A stretch of DNA of 64,000 nucleotides from QQVM01 sp964544885 (GTDB lineage: Bacteria > Bacteroidota > Bacteroidia > AKYH767-A > 2013-40CM-41-45). Under the pieces are notes generated by a model, which did no database searches, was not told the DNA's origin, and was given only the letters and a program-made list of their open reading frames with translations. The position numbers and the translations under genes are program-made. Below, piece after piece: positions 25,926-34,640 of the stretch (positions are counted from its first letter, which is position 1; every line of letters starts with the position of its first letter). The stretch is from the NCBI GenBank assembly GCA_964544885.1, contig CAZJDX010000003.1, forward strand, positions 124,001-188,000. Direction: 5' to 3'.

Positions 25926-27206
25926 TCAGCTTACCAGAATCAGGTAATAATTCTTCTTTCCTTTTTGGGCCAGCAGGTATTTTCCTTTGATCAGGTCGGA
26001 AGCGGAAAGGTTTAGATTCGCGTCAGCTACTTTAGACTTATTGATAAACACACCGCCCCCTTCAATCATTTTTCTTGCCTCACCTCTTGAGCTGAAAATA
26101 TTGCATTTGTCGGAAAGAACTTCAACGATGTTTATTCCGTTTTCAATTTCTGTTTTAGCCAATTCTACCTGTGGAACGCCCTGGAAGAGGCTAAGCAGGT
26201 CCTGTTCGCTCAGCTTTAGCAGCGCTTCAGCGGTGCCCTTTCCAAACAGAATTTCCGATGCTTCTACCGCAGCATGATAATCGGATTCCGAATGTACCCG
26301 GATGGTGATGTCTTTCGCGAGTGTTTTCTGCAACAGACGCTGATGAGGCGCGTTGCCGTGTTGTGCTTCAAGATCTTCGATGTACTCCTTGTCCAGGAGT
26401 GTGAAGATGCGTATATAATTTTTTACATCCTCATCACTGGAGTTAAGCCAGAACTGATAAAACTGATACGGACTCGTCCGGTTCGCATCGAGCCAGACAT
26501 TACCGCTCTCTGATTTACCGAATTTAGATCCATCCGCTTTCTTTATCAGCGGAGTTGTCAGCGCGAACGCCTCACCGCTTTCTTTGCGCCGGATAAGTTC
26601 GGTTCCGGTGACGATATTTCCCCACTGATCGGATCCGCCCATTTGCAATTGTACACCTCTTTCTTTCCACAGGTAATAGAAATCATAGCCCTGCACAAGT
26701 TGGTAGCTGAACTCGGTAAATGACATACCTGTTTCAAGACGGCTCCTTACCGAATCTTTCGCCATCATGTAGTTAATGGAAATGTGTTTACCCACATCCC
26801 GTATAAAATCAAGGAAGGTAAAATTCTTAAACCAATCGTAATTGTTGACTATCTCTGCTGAGCGATCACCACAATTAAAGTCAAGAAACTTTTCGAGTTG
26901 TTTCTGTTGACATTTCAGGTTGTACTCCAGAATTTCTTCATTCAGTAAATTTCTTTCGAGAGATTTGCCGCTTGGGTCACCCACCATACCTGTCGCACCA
27001 CCGACAAGTGCGATGGGTTTGTGTCCGCATTGTTGAAAATGAAGAAGGGTCATTACCTGAACCAGGTTTCCAACACCCAGGGAATCCGCTGTAGGATCGA
27101 AACCGATATAGCCTTTGGTAACTCCTGCACTCAGCAGTTCTTCGGTACCCGGCATCATATCATGCAACATACCCCGCCAGCGCAGTTCTTCCACAAAATT
27201 TTTCAT
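25926..27206 (-). CDS. tyrS: tyrosine--tRNA ligase
   Basis: Class I aminoacyl-tRNA synthetase charging tRNA-Tyr, 426 residues. The start is the ATG at 27206 (MKNFVEELRW), which matches family N-termini. Domains: Rossmann catalytic fold (about 1-230) with YIGFDPTADS and QMGGSDQWGN, the KMSKS-equivalent KFGKS, and a C-terminal S4 RNA-binding domain (GGGVFINKSKVAD). Unusually, the HIGH motif after DPTADSL reads GVGN (residues 44-47), so both catalytic histidines are replaced. A full promoter (TTTTG-N19-TATCTTTG) lies directly upstream. Everything else looks functional. Confidence 0.93.
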   Translation of the reverse strand: MKNFVEELRWRGMLHDMMPGTEELLSAGVTKGYIGFDPTADSLGVGNLVQVMTLLHFQQCGHKPIALVGGATGMVGDPSGKSLERNLLNEEILEYNLKCQQKQLEKFLDFNCGDRSAEIVNNYDWFKNFTFLDFIRDVGKHISINYMMAKDSVRSRLETGMSFTEFSYQLVQGYDFYYLWKERGVQLQMGGSDQWGNIVTGTELIRRKESGEAFALTTPLIKKADGSKFGKSESGNVWLDANRTSPYQFYQFWLNSSDEDVKNYIRIFTLLDKEYIEDLEAQHGNAPHQRLLQKTLAKDITIRVHSESDYHAAVEASEILFGKGTAEALLKLSEQDLLSLFQGVPQVELAKTEIENGINIVEVLSDKCNIFSSRGEARKMIEGGGVFINKSKVADANLNLSASDLIKGKYLLAQKGKKNYYLILVS

Positions 27207-27223
27207 TGCCTGAAATTTATGCT

Positions 27224-27253
27224 CAAAGATAACCAGGCCTGACAGATGTGCAA
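27224..27253 (-). promoter_or_regulatory. promoter of tyrS
   Basis: On the minus strand TTG (27253-27251) and TATCTTTG (27231-27224) are separated by 19 bases, the Bacteroidota housekeeping pattern. The box ends 17 bases before the tyrS ATG at 27206, which supports that start over the longer frame. Confidence 0.65.
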
Positions 27254-27308
27254 AAGGGGAAGGGTGAATTTGAAAACAATTTTTCATCTTCGCAGGATAT
27301 TCCATTCT

Positions 27309-28304
27309 ATGATTCTGGTAACAGGAGGTACGGGACTTGTCGGATCGCAATTGATTTATGACCTGTTACAGGCAGGTAAAAGAGTCAGGGCGATGAGAAG
27401 GCAAAACAGTTCGATGTTGATACTGCGGCGGATCTTTTTTACCCGGCCAGAATTGTTGGACGACATCGAATGGATGGAGGGAGACGTAACAGATCCCTAT
27501 TCAGTCCGTGAAGCTCTTGAAGGAGTTTCAGAGGTATATCATTCAGCGGGTATGATCTCATTTCAGCCCTCAGACTTCAGGGAGATGATGCGTATCAATT
27601 CACAAGGTACTGCGAACATGGTCAATCTGTCGCTGGAAACAGGCGTTAAACGATTTTGTCATATAAGTTCTATTGCCGCCCTGGGACGATTGGAGGAGAA
27701 TAAGCCGATCACTGAAAGTTCTGTATGGAAAACCTCCCGGACGAATTCGAATTATGCTATAAGCAAGTACAGCGCGGAGCGGGAAGTGTGGAGAGCAATG
27801 GAGGAGGGATTACCTGCGGTTATCGTTAATCCGGGTGTGATCATCGGTCCTGGCGACTGGAACAGCGGAAGTTCTGCATTGTTCCGTCAGGTATGGAACG
27901 GTTTAAGTTTTTACACGGAAGGAATGACCGGATTCATCGATGTTCGTGATGTATCATCGTGCTGTATTCAACTGATGGAAAAGAACCTGATGGGAAGGAG
28001 ATTCATCCTGACAGCGGAGAACCTTAGCTACAGGCAAGTGTTGACATTAATAGCCAGCGGATTTAAGCGTAAAGTTCCCGCTTATAAAGCCAGGATCTGG
28101 ATGTCGGAATTGCTCTGGAGACTGGAAGCTATACGCATAGTACTGACAGGTTCAAAACCACTCATTACGAAGGAAACGAGCCGAAACAGCCGGAAGAAGT
28201 GGTTGTACTCAAATCAGCGGATTAAAGAAACCCTGCAATATGATTTTATACCTGTAGAAAAATCGGTCAGCGATACCTGTGAAATCTATCTCAGGGAGCA
28301 TTAA
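27309..28304 (+). CDS. NAD-dependent epimerase/dehydratase family protein
   Basis: Extended short-chain dehydrogenase/reductase, 331 residues. The start is the ATG at 27309, directly before the cofactor motif LVTGGTGLVGSQL; the frame extends upstream without a better start. The catalytic YxxxK is in NYAISKYSAE, with the upstream serine in HISSIAALG. The C-terminal third lacks the usual sugar-nucleotide binding features, so the substrate is uncertain: nucleotide-sugar, dihydroflavonol-type or sterol-type substrates are all possible. It is convergent with the DUF4296 gene (16 bp gap). Confidence 0.83.
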   Translation: MILVTGGTGLVGSQLIYDLLQAGKRVRAMRRQNSSMLILRRIFFTRPELLDDIEWMEGDVTDPYSVREALEGVSEVYHSAGMISFQPSDFREMMRINSQGTANMVNLSLETGVKRFCHISSIAALGRLEENKPITESSVWKTSRTNSNYAISKYSAEREVWRAMEEGLPAVIVNPGVIIGPGDWNSGSSALFRQVWNGLSFYTEGMTGFIDVRDVSSCCIQLMEKNLMGRRFILTAENLSYRQVLTLIASGFKRKVPAYKARIWMSELLWRLEAIRIVLTGSKPLITKETSRNSRKKWLYSNQRIKETLQYDFIPVEKSVSDTCEIYLREH

Positions 28305-28320
28305 AAATTTCAGGAGAAAA

Positions 28321-28725
28321 TCAGGAATTTTCCCTAGGATCAGATGGAAGTGAATCTTTGGACACTTTCTCCGACTTTGTCTTTTCCAGTTCACCTTGTC
28401 TTTTGCTGAGTTCAGTGATTACTTCTTCATAAATCGCCTGCAGTGCATCCGGTTTTGCTGCATAGTACTTCATTGTACTTTCAAAGCGTTCCGGCGAGAT
28501 ACTTTTCTTTTCAAGAATTACTTTTTTATAATCCATCAATGTATGGGAAACGGTGTCTGTATATTCAAAGATGATCAGGGAAGCCTGAGCTATCATTATG
28601 TCACTGAGTAAGGGGACGAGTTCTTCTTTGCTCAAAATTTCCGGAGGGAGCACTTCCGGTTCCTCTTTGCATGCCTGAAAGACGATCAGTAGTATTACTG
28701 CAAGAAGAGTCGCCCTTTTTTTCAT
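28321..28725 (-). CDS. DUF4296 domain lipoprotein
   Basis: Small lipoprotein of 134 residues with signal peptide and lipobox FQAC (Cys19). The DUF4296 region covers about 30-115 (LSDIMIAQASL, the YKKVILEKKSISPERFESTMKYY helix pair). The tail is Lys/Glu/Ser-rich. Its start overlaps the dihydroorotase stop by four bases, so translation is coupled. DUF4296 proteins are widespread in Bacteroidota and uncharacterised. Confidence 0.82.
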   Translation of the reverse strand: MKKRATLLAVILLIVFQACKEEPEVLPPEILSKEELVPLLSDIMIAQASLIIFEYTDTVSHTLMDYKKVILEKKSISPERFESTMKYYAAKPDALQAIYEEVITELSKRQGELEKTKSEKVSKDSLPSDPRENS

Positions 28726-30074
28726 ACGGATGGGTTGAAAGTCATTCTCATTGCTGCCGGTGTTCCTGCTAATTTGCCTGCATCCCAGACTTTTTGTCCA
28801 TTCACAAAAGTCGTGATGATCTTCGATCTGAAAACCTGGTTCTCAAAAGGACTCCAGCCGCATTTGGCGAGGATATTCTTTCTTTCCACCTTCCAGGCTG
28901 AATTCAGATCAACAAGTACAAGATCAGCAAAGTAACCTTCGCGTATAAATCCTCTTTCCCTTATTCTGAAACAGTCAGCCACTGCGTGCGACATTTTTCT
29001 TACAATGGTTTCAAGACTGATCTTGCCTGCATGATAAAATTCCAGCATGGCCGGTAAGGAATGCTGGATCAGTGGACCGCCGGAGGGAGCCTGAAGGTAA
29101 TTCCTGTTTTTTTCTTCCAGCGTATGCGGCGCATGGTCGGTGGCAATCACGTCCAGTCTGTCGTCCAGGAGTCCTCTGAACAAGGCCTCCTTGTCAGCCA
29201 AACTTTTTACCGCGGGATTCCACTTTATCAGTGAACCAAGTTGGTCGTACTGTCTGTCATCGAACCAGAGATGATGGATGCAAACCTCTGAAGTAATCCT
29301 CTTTTCCTGCAACGGAATATCGTTGCGGAACAGGGATAATTCCTTTTCCGTGCTGATATGCAGGATGTGCAGACGGGAATTGTGTTTGGTGGCCAGAGAA
29401 ACGGCAAAGGATGAAGAAATATAACATGCCTCTGAACTGCGAATCACAGGATGTTCCCGGAAGGGGATTTCCTCACCGAATTTTGCCTTGCTCAGTTCAA
29501 GATTTCTGCGAATAGTTCCTTCGTCTTCGCAATGCGCGGCAATGAGCATGGGAGACGAGGAGAAGATTTTTTCAAGTGTTGAGATATCGTCAACCAGCAT
29601 GTTACCGGTCGATGAACCCATGAAAATCTTAATACCACAAACAATGGCAGCATCTGTTTTCAGAATTTCTTCCAGGTTATCATTCGAGGCGCCCATATAG
29701 AATGAATAATTGGCATGGGACCTCCGGGATGCGATCCGGTATTTTTCTTCAAGTAATTCCTGGGTGAGTGTATTGGGAACCGTATTGGGCATTTCCATGA
29801 AAGAGGTAACCCCTCCAGCGACAGCCGCCGCCGATTCGCTTTCTATATCCGCCTTGTGGGTGAGGCCGGGTTCCCGGAAGTGAACCTGGTCATCAATTAC
29901 ACCGGGGAGCAGGTGGAGTCCTTCGCAGTCGATATATTCAGCATGTGGGTCGCTGATCTCAGTTCCGATCTTTGAAATGCGGCCATCTTTCAATAATACA
30001 TCCGCCTCTTTTGTGCTCCCTTCATTGACAAGCAGCACATTCTTCAGCAGGAAGGAAGCGGGAACAGGATTCAT
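28722..30074 (-). CDS. pyrC: dihydroorotase
   Basis: Zinc amidohydrolase of pyrimidine synthesis, 450 residues, class I type. Metal ligands are visible in order: DDQVHFREPGL (HxH-like segment with the second histidine as part of VHFREPG), the carboxylated lysine in GIKIFMGS, IAAHCED, LHILHIS and the catalytic aspartate in ATDHAPHT. The C-terminal VDLNSAW and GWSPFENQVF segments match the family. Four-base overlaps on both sides place it in one operon with the glycosyltransferase and DUF4296 genes. The first metal histidine position reads DDQVHF, with Gln where many members have His, so I note it as a possible dihydroorotase-like variant. Confidence 0.87.
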   Translation of the reverse strand: MNPVPASFLLKNVLLVNEGSTKEADVLLKDGRISKIGTEISDPHAEYIDCEGLHLLPGVIDDQVHFREPGLTHKADIESESAAAVAGGVTSFMEMPNTVPNTLTQELLEEKYRIASRRSHANYSFYMGASNDNLEEILKTDAAIVCGIKIFMGSSTGNMLVDDISTLEKIFSSSPMLIAAHCEDEGTIRRNLELSKAKFGEEIPFREHPVIRSSEACYISSSFAVSLATKHNSRLHILHISTEKELSLFRNDIPLQEKRITSEVCIHHLWFDDRQYDQLGSLIKWNPAVKSLADKEALFRGLLDDRLDVIATDHAPHTLEEKNRNYLQAPSGGPLIQHSLPAMLEFYHAGKISLETIVRKMSHAVADCFRIRERGFIREGYFADLVLVDLNSAWKVERKNILAKCGWSPFENQVFRSKIITTFVNGQKVWDAGKLAGTPAAMRMTFNPSV

Positions 30075-30808
30075 TTTCGTACAGGGTATTTACGAAAAAA
30101 ACTTTTCCATTTCATTTCCAGTACTCCAAAAATGGCTTCCTTGAAGATACCTTTGCTCATCTTACTTGCACCTTCAGCGCGGTCGGTGAAAATGATCGGA
30201 ACCTCCTTGATTTTAAATCCGCATTTCCAGGCTGTGAATTTCATTTCGATCTGGAAAGCGTATCCGATAAATTTTATCTGATTGAGTGGAATGGTTTCCA
30301 GAACCTCTCTTTTATAACACATGAAACCGGCTGTTGTATCCTTAATACGCATGCCTGTAATAATGCGTACATAGACTGAGGCGTAATAGGACATGACTAC
30401 CCTTCCCAGAGGCCAGTTAACCACATTGGCCCCGCGGATATACCTTGAACCTACTGCCACATCGTTTCCTTCCTGAGAACAGGCATGATGAAGACGGATA
30501 AGATCATCAGGATTGTGGGAAAAGTCGCAATCCATTTCAAAGATGTAGGCGTAATTCCGTGCAATGGCCCATTGAAAGCCATGAATATAAGCAGTACCCA
30601 GACCTAATTTTCCCTTTCTCTCTTCAAGAAAAAGTTTTCCCTGAAATTCCTGCTGTAAATTTTTAACTATGGCTGCCGTACCATCCGGAGAGCCGTCATC
30701 AATGATCAGAAGATGAAAAGGATGAGAAAGAGAAAATACTTTTCTCACCATTTTCTCAACATTTTCTTTTTCGTTGTAAGTGGGAATTATGACCAGCGAA
30801 TCGCTCAC
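30071..30808 (-). CDS. polyprenol monophosphomannose synthase-like glycosyltransferase
   Basis: GT2-family transferase of 245 residues, similar to dolichol-phosphate mannosyltransferase (DPM1). GT-A motifs: VIIPTYNEKENVE, LIIDDGSPDGTA, the DxD-like MDCDFSHNP, GSRYIRGANVVNWP and the C-terminal VPIIFTDRAEGASKMSK. No multi-span C-terminal domain is present, so it would be a soluble or peripheral enzyme making a polyprenyl-phosphate sugar for transfer across the membrane. First gene of the operon with pyrC and the DUF4296 gene. Confidence 0.88.
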   Translation of the reverse strand: MSDSLVIIPTYNEKENVEKMVRKVFSLSHPFHLLIIDDGSPDGTAAIVKNLQQEFQGKLFLEERKGKLGLGTAYIHGFQWAIARNYAYIFEMDCDFSHNPDDLIRLHHACSQEGNDVAVGSRYIRGANVVNWPLGRVVMSYYASVYVRIITGMRIKDTTAGFMCYKREVLETIPLNQIKFIGYAFQIEMKFTAWKCGFKIKEVPIIFTDRAEGASKMSKGIFKEAIFGVLEMKWKSFFRKYPVRK

Positions 30809-30967
30809 AAAGACAAAGGTTTAACTACGAAGATAAGAAATTGGAACAAAAAGCGTGTGATCCGGAGTTTAGCAGGATTGAAAAAATCAATAGGATTAAG
30901 TATTTTTTCCACAATAGCCCTCAAAGGCGGATAATGAGCATGATAACACAGAATAGATTTTCCTCAT

Positions 30968-31190
30968 TTTCTTTCTTTTCCCTTGATGGAAAAGAAAGAA
31001 ACAAACCTGCCTGCCGATTGCATGGCACGCAGGCAGGGAAAAGATCAAGGCTTTATTTTCTCCTTCCCGCTGAGCGGGATTTTTCTGCTTGCAAAGGACG
31101 GCCTGCGGAGTGATCTCCTCGCAAGCTCGGAGCTTCTCCTTCGGCTGTTCGCCCTTTGCTGCGCATCAAAAACCGGATAAAATAAGGCCG
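30968..31190. repeat. highly structured intergenic element with nested inverted repeats
   Basis: Perfect 14-bp hairpin (arms 30968-30981 and 30988-31001, six-base loop). Then 9-bp arms CCTGCCTGC (31006-31014) and GCAGGCAGG (31029-31037). An outer imperfect pair lies at 31046-31063 and 31174-31190, and inside it TCCCGCT/AGCGGGA (31065-31079), GCAAAGG/CCTTTGC (31091-31097, 31152-31158) and AAGCTC/GAGCTT (31123-31135). The density of dyads and lack of coding capacity suggest a dispersed Bacteroidota intergenic repeat (MITE or REP-like). Copies elsewhere cannot be checked here. Confidence 0.6.
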
Positions 31191-31331
31191 TCACTTGCCT
31201 TGAACTTGAGGTCTATCAGAATCACGATGACGTATGCATCTTATGAATCATTGATGTCTAATAACTTTTCAAGAGAGCGCTCTGGATTTAAATACTTAAT
31301 CCTAAAAATCAATGTATTTAAGTTTAGGACA

Positions 31332-31520
31332 GCTCTAAAAACCTCTTTCAGGTGCTGCCATATAACATAGTGGATAATTCATGAAAGAAAAATATACTTG
31401 ATCTTTTTTTGAAATACAGCGTTGTTCCTCAGGCAGCTACTTAGTTCCTTATCTTTCTTCCTCACGCCTTGTCTAGTAAAAAAATCTCTAAGCACATCAC
31501 CCAAAATAGGTTTTTAGAGC
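31332..31520. mobile_element. 189-bp MITE-like element or IS remnant with terminal inverted repeats
   Basis: The left end (from 31332) and the reverse complement of the right end (to 31520) share 13 identical bases, GCTCTAAAAACCT, and then match in a gapped fashion for 22 of 26 positions overall. The interior is AT-rich and has no transposase ORF. I cannot identify a target-site duplication in the flanks. Consistent with a non-autonomous element or the collapsed remains of an insertion sequence. Confidence 0.55.
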
Positions 31521-31529
31521 GGCCATATG

Positions 31530-31973
31530 TCACCCAATCATTCTTCGATGATAATTTACCTGACCCAGGTGATAGTTGAGATGACAGAGAATATGTGTCA
31601 GAAGGTAAATGGTGGTCATTTCCTTTCCCGATTTGTGAACGGGATAGATCTGTTCCAGGTCTTCTTCATGCATATTCTTCAGTGTCACTTCAACAATGGC
31701 TCGGGTCTTTTGAATTTCATTCAGAAGATCATTCCTTGAAATGTTCTTTGCAGAAAATTCAAGTTCACGGTTTCGTTCATAGCCGCTCTTACCAAGGATG
31801 GCGCCAATGAAATGCTGCAGGTTTCCGCAGAGATGGAGACAGAGGTTGCCAGCGGTGTTCGTGATCTTTCCGCTCACTTTCCAGAGGTCCTGTTCATTGT
31901 CATACAACGTGATCTCTTCATGCAGCTTATCCAGTTCGCGGAGGAACATTTCTACAAGGACAGGTATATACAT
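31530..31973 (-). CDS. DinB family protein (DUF1572-like)
   Basis: Four-helix-bundle protein of 147 residues in the DinB/YfiT superfamily, members of which include bacillithiol-type and other metal-dependent thiol transferases. Putative metal histidines are seen in NLQHFIGAIL and in the C-terminal HILCHLNYHLGQVNYHRRMIG region. No signal peptide. It lies downstream of acs on the same strand with a 194-bp gap. Substrate unknown. Confidence 0.78.
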   Translation of the reverse strand: MYIPVLVEMFLRELDKLHEEITLYDNEQDLWKVSGKITNTAGNLCLHLCGNLQHFIGAILGKSGYERNRELEFSAKNISRNDLLNEIQKTRAIVEVTLKNMHEEDLEQIYPVHKSGKEMTTIYLLTHILCHLNYHLGQVNYHRRMIG

Positions 31974-32167
31974 GGCCGGATATTTTTATGACCGTGAAAG
32001 TATAAAATTTAGGAAAAGGCATCTTCGGATGTATGGTAAAGCGCCACCTCTATTTGCTATAAGTAACTGATAATAAAATAATTGAGCTTTAACCAGGTGC
32101 GGGAAATACAGACAGATTATTGCCTGAAAACACACCGAAAAAAATCATTGCATGGGTATTTGGAGAA

Positions 32168-34069
32168 TCAATTCAGTGCGCCGGCTTTAATATCATCCAC
32201 CACAGCAGGATCGAGCAAGGTTGTGGTGTCACCAAGATTAGAAGTATCACCTTCAGCGACTTTTCGGAGTATACGGCGCATAATCTTTCCTGAACGGGTT
32301 TTAGGAAGTCCTCTTACGATCTGTATCTTATCGGGTCGAGCTATCGCGCCGATAATCTTGCTAACGGTTGCCGCGATCTCTTCGCGCAGCATCGCAATAT
32401 CATCGTGTTCTTTTGTGCAAATCACGTATGCGTATATGCCCTGCCCTTTGATGGCATGAGGAAAACCGACCACGGCGGATTCAACCACATCGGGATGCTG
32501 GTTGATCGCGTTTTCAACTTCGGCGGTTCCGATCCTGTGCCCCGAAACATTCATTACATCATCCACACGACCTGTAATTCTATAATAACCGTTCTCATCG
32601 CGTTTACAGCCATCACCCGTAAAGTATAAATTCTGAAAGGTTGCGAAATAATTTTGCCGGCAACGCTCGTGATCTCCATAGGTGGTTCTGATCATGCCTG
32701 GCCAGGGAAATTTCATGCAAAGATTTCCTTCCGCATTATTTCCTTCAATTTCCCTGCCATCCGCATTCACCAACAGCGGCTGGATTCCAGGGAGGGGAAG
32801 CGATGCAAAACCCGGTTTGAGGGGAGTAATTCCGGCCAAAGCGGAGATAAGAATACCGCCGGTTTCCGTTTGCCACCAGGTATCTACAACAGGGCATTTT
32901 TCTTTGCCGATGTTTGAATGGTACCAATGCCAGGCTTCTTCGTTGATGGGTTCACCGACAGAACCCAATACACGGAGTGAATCCAGTTTATGAGGCTTCA
33001 CAAAATTGAGACCTTGTGCCTCCAGTGCGCGAATAGCGGTAGGAGCTGTATAGAAAATATTCACCTGGTGTTTATCCACCACTTCCCAGAATCTTCCTGC
33101 GTCAGGCCATGTTGGTATCCCTTCGAACATCAGAGTGGTGGCACCGCTCAGCAATGGTCCGTACACGATATACGAGTGCCCTGTGACCCAGCCTATATCG
33201 GCCGTACACCAATATATATCCCCCGGGTTATACTGAAACACGTTTTCGAAGGTATAGGCGGAATAAACCATGTATCCGCCGCATGTATGAACGACACCCT
33301 TCGGCTTTCCGGTTGAACCACTTGTATAAAGAATAAAAAGCATATCCTCGGAATCCATCTCTTCTGCAGGGCACACGGCATCCGCCTTGGCCATTTCATC
33401 AGTCCATAGCACATCACGGCCTTCGATCATCCGGATATTGCAATCCGTTCTCTGCAATACGATAACCTTTTTTACAGTCGGACAAATTTCCAGTGCGTCA
33501 TCAACTATATCCTTAATAGCGATCTCTTTTCCTCCGCGGTAGGCCCCGTCACTGGTTACCACAATGGAACAGTCGCTGTCCTGGATACGGTCACTGATGG
33601 AATTGGAGGAGAAGCCGGCGAATACAACAGAATGAACGGCACCTATCCTCGCACAGGCGAGAATGGCGATGACTGCTTCCGGAACCATAGGCATATATAT
33701 GCAGATACGATCGCCTTTCTTCGCTCCGTTATTTTTCAGAACATTGGCAAACCTGCAAACCTGATCATGAAGTTCCGAATAGCTGAGCGTTTTTGCTTTG
33801 TCACGCTTAGGATCATTCGGTTCCCAAATGATGGCCGTTTGGTTTCCCCGGTCTTTCAGGTGTCTGTCAAGGCAGTTTTCCGTGATATTCAGTCTTGCGT
33901 TCAGGAACCATTTAACGGAAGGTTCATTGAAATTCCATTCCAGTACGCGGTCCCATTTTTTTTTCCAGGTGAAATGGTCTGCAATGCCTGCCCAGAACCC
34001 TTCAGGGTCTCTGATGCTTTCTCTGTATTCTTCCTGGTAATTTTCAAAAGTCCGGATTCGGTATCCCAT
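32168..34069 (-). CDS. acs: acetyl-coenzyme A synthetase
   Basis: AMP-forming ligase activating acetate to acetyl-CoA, 633 residues. The adenylation signature FILYTSGSTGKPKGVVHT is intact, as are WWQTETGG and YFTGDGCKRDENGYYRITGR. The C-terminal PKTRSGKIMRRIL holds the lysine that is usually acetylated to control activity. Full length for the family. It would allow growth on acetate with the TCA enzymes found in this window. The final residues (KAGALN) are short but normal. Confidence 0.95.
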   Translation of the reverse strand: MGYRIRTFENYQEEYRESIRDPEGFWAGIADHFTWKKKWDRVLEWNFNEPSVKWFLNARLNITENCLDRHLKDRGNQTAIIWEPNDPKRDKAKTLSYSELHDQVCRFANVLKNNGAKKGDRICIYMPMVPEAVIAILACARIGAVHSVVFAGFSSNSISDRIQDSDCSIVVTSDGAYRGGKEIAIKDIVDDALEICPTVKKVIVLQRTDCNIRMIEGRDVLWTDEMAKADAVCPAEEMDSEDMLFILYTSGSTGKPKGVVHTCGGYMVYSAYTFENVFQYNPGDIYWCTADIGWVTGHSYIVYGPLLSGATTLMFEGIPTWPDAGRFWEVVDKHQVNIFYTAPTAIRALEAQGLNFVKPHKLDSLRVLGSVGEPINEEAWHWYHSNIGKEKCPVVDTWWQTETGGILISALAGITPLKPGFASLPLPGIQPLLVNADGREIEGNNAEGNLCMKFPWPGMIRTTYGDHERCRQNYFATFQNLYFTGDGCKRDENGYYRITGRVDDVMNVSGHRIGTAEVENAINQHPDVVESAVVGFPHAIKGQGIYAYVICTKEHDDIAMLREEIAATVSKIIGAIARPDKIQIVRGLPKTRSGKIMRRILRKVAEGDTSNLGDTTTLLDPAVVDDIKAGALN

Positions 34070-34269
34070 GTCTGATGATATTGGTGATGCTAAGATATAA
34101 ATCCTGAGAATTGCATGACCATGACAAGTTCAGATTCTGTCCTATTCGACCCCTGTGAACCGCGGGAAGAAAATAAAGGCAAGGGAGATTGTACAATGGG
34201 GCTTAAGGTAGACGTACAATACTGATACCTGACCTTGCAACAGGTCTGATATTCTATTTTCGAAATACC

Positions 34270-34277
34270 TATCTTTG
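34270..34277 (+). promoter_or_regulatory. -7 box four bases before the RRM gene
   Basis: TATCTTTG ends at 34277 and the ATG is at 34282, so a transcript from this box would be leaderless or nearly so. No TTG at standard spacing is visible. Confidence 0.4.
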
Positions 34278-34281
34278 AAAC

Positions 34282-34527
34282 ATGAAATTGTTCGTTAAAA
34301 ATATTGAAAGTTCCGTTAATGAAGTATTGCTTGAATCGATCTTCAAACAATACGGGGAAGTCCTTCAGACAAAAATTATTTATGATACCATAACCTGGGA
34401 AAGCAGGGGTTTTGGTTTTGTGGAGTTCAGAAAAAAGGAGGAGGCGATGAAGGCGATCGAAGCCCTGAACGGAAGGGAACTCGTGGGTAAGAAACTGATC
34501 GTATCGGAGGCCATCGAGAAGAGATAA
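34282..34527 (+). CDS. RRM-domain RNA-binding protein
   Basis: Single RNA-recognition-motif protein of 81 residues with nothing added at either end. RNP2 is KLFVKNI at residues 2-8 and RNP1 is SRGFGFVEF near residues 41-49, both with the aromatic residues that stack on RNA. Similar small RRM proteins occur in many Bacteroidota and cyanobacteria, where some respond to cold; the target here is unknown. It has its own apparent promoter and stands alone between acs and an outer-membrane protein gene. Confidence 0.9.
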   Translation: MKLFVKNIESSVNEVLLESIFKQYGEVLQTKIIYDTITWESRGFGFVEFRKKEEAMKAIEALNGRELVGKKLIVSEAIEKR

Positions 34528-34627
34528 GTCGAAAGATACTTAACCTTTGCCAGTGTAAGATTGATGCAAATGTTAATGAATAATAACTGACATTTTCCGT
34601 TCTGAACTTCGGCATAACGCAATCTTA

Positions 34628-34635
34628 TATCTTTG
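34628..34635 (+). promoter_or_regulatory. -7 box five bases before the beta-barrel gene
   Basis: TATCTTTG ends at 34635, ATG at 34641, which again predicts a nearly leaderless transcript. The -33 element is not evident. Confidence 0.4.
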
Positions 34636-34640
34636 GAAGG

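Larger units (their letters stand above)
30809..31529. other. 721-bp non-coding repeat-rich island
   Basis: No credible gene. Short open frames here have no recognisable domain and overlap strongly structured sequence. The interval contains two distinct repeat-like units, annotated separately, plus a 10-base palindrome AGAGCGCTCT at 31274-31283. It lies between the divergent-side start of the glycosyltransferase and the 3' end of the DinB gene. Confidence 0.6.

Noticed and set aside
27207..27350. N-terminal extension of TyrS
   Set aside because: The added residues cover the tyrS promoter and the start of the neighbouring gene; family members begin at MKNFVEEL.
30841..31370. Short plus-strand open frames in the 31-kb gap
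   Set aside because: They overlap each other, contain no domain and coincide with the structured repeats.
31332..31520. Complete insertion sequence
   Set aside because: The interval between the inverted repeats is only 189 bp with no transposase frame and no visible target duplication.
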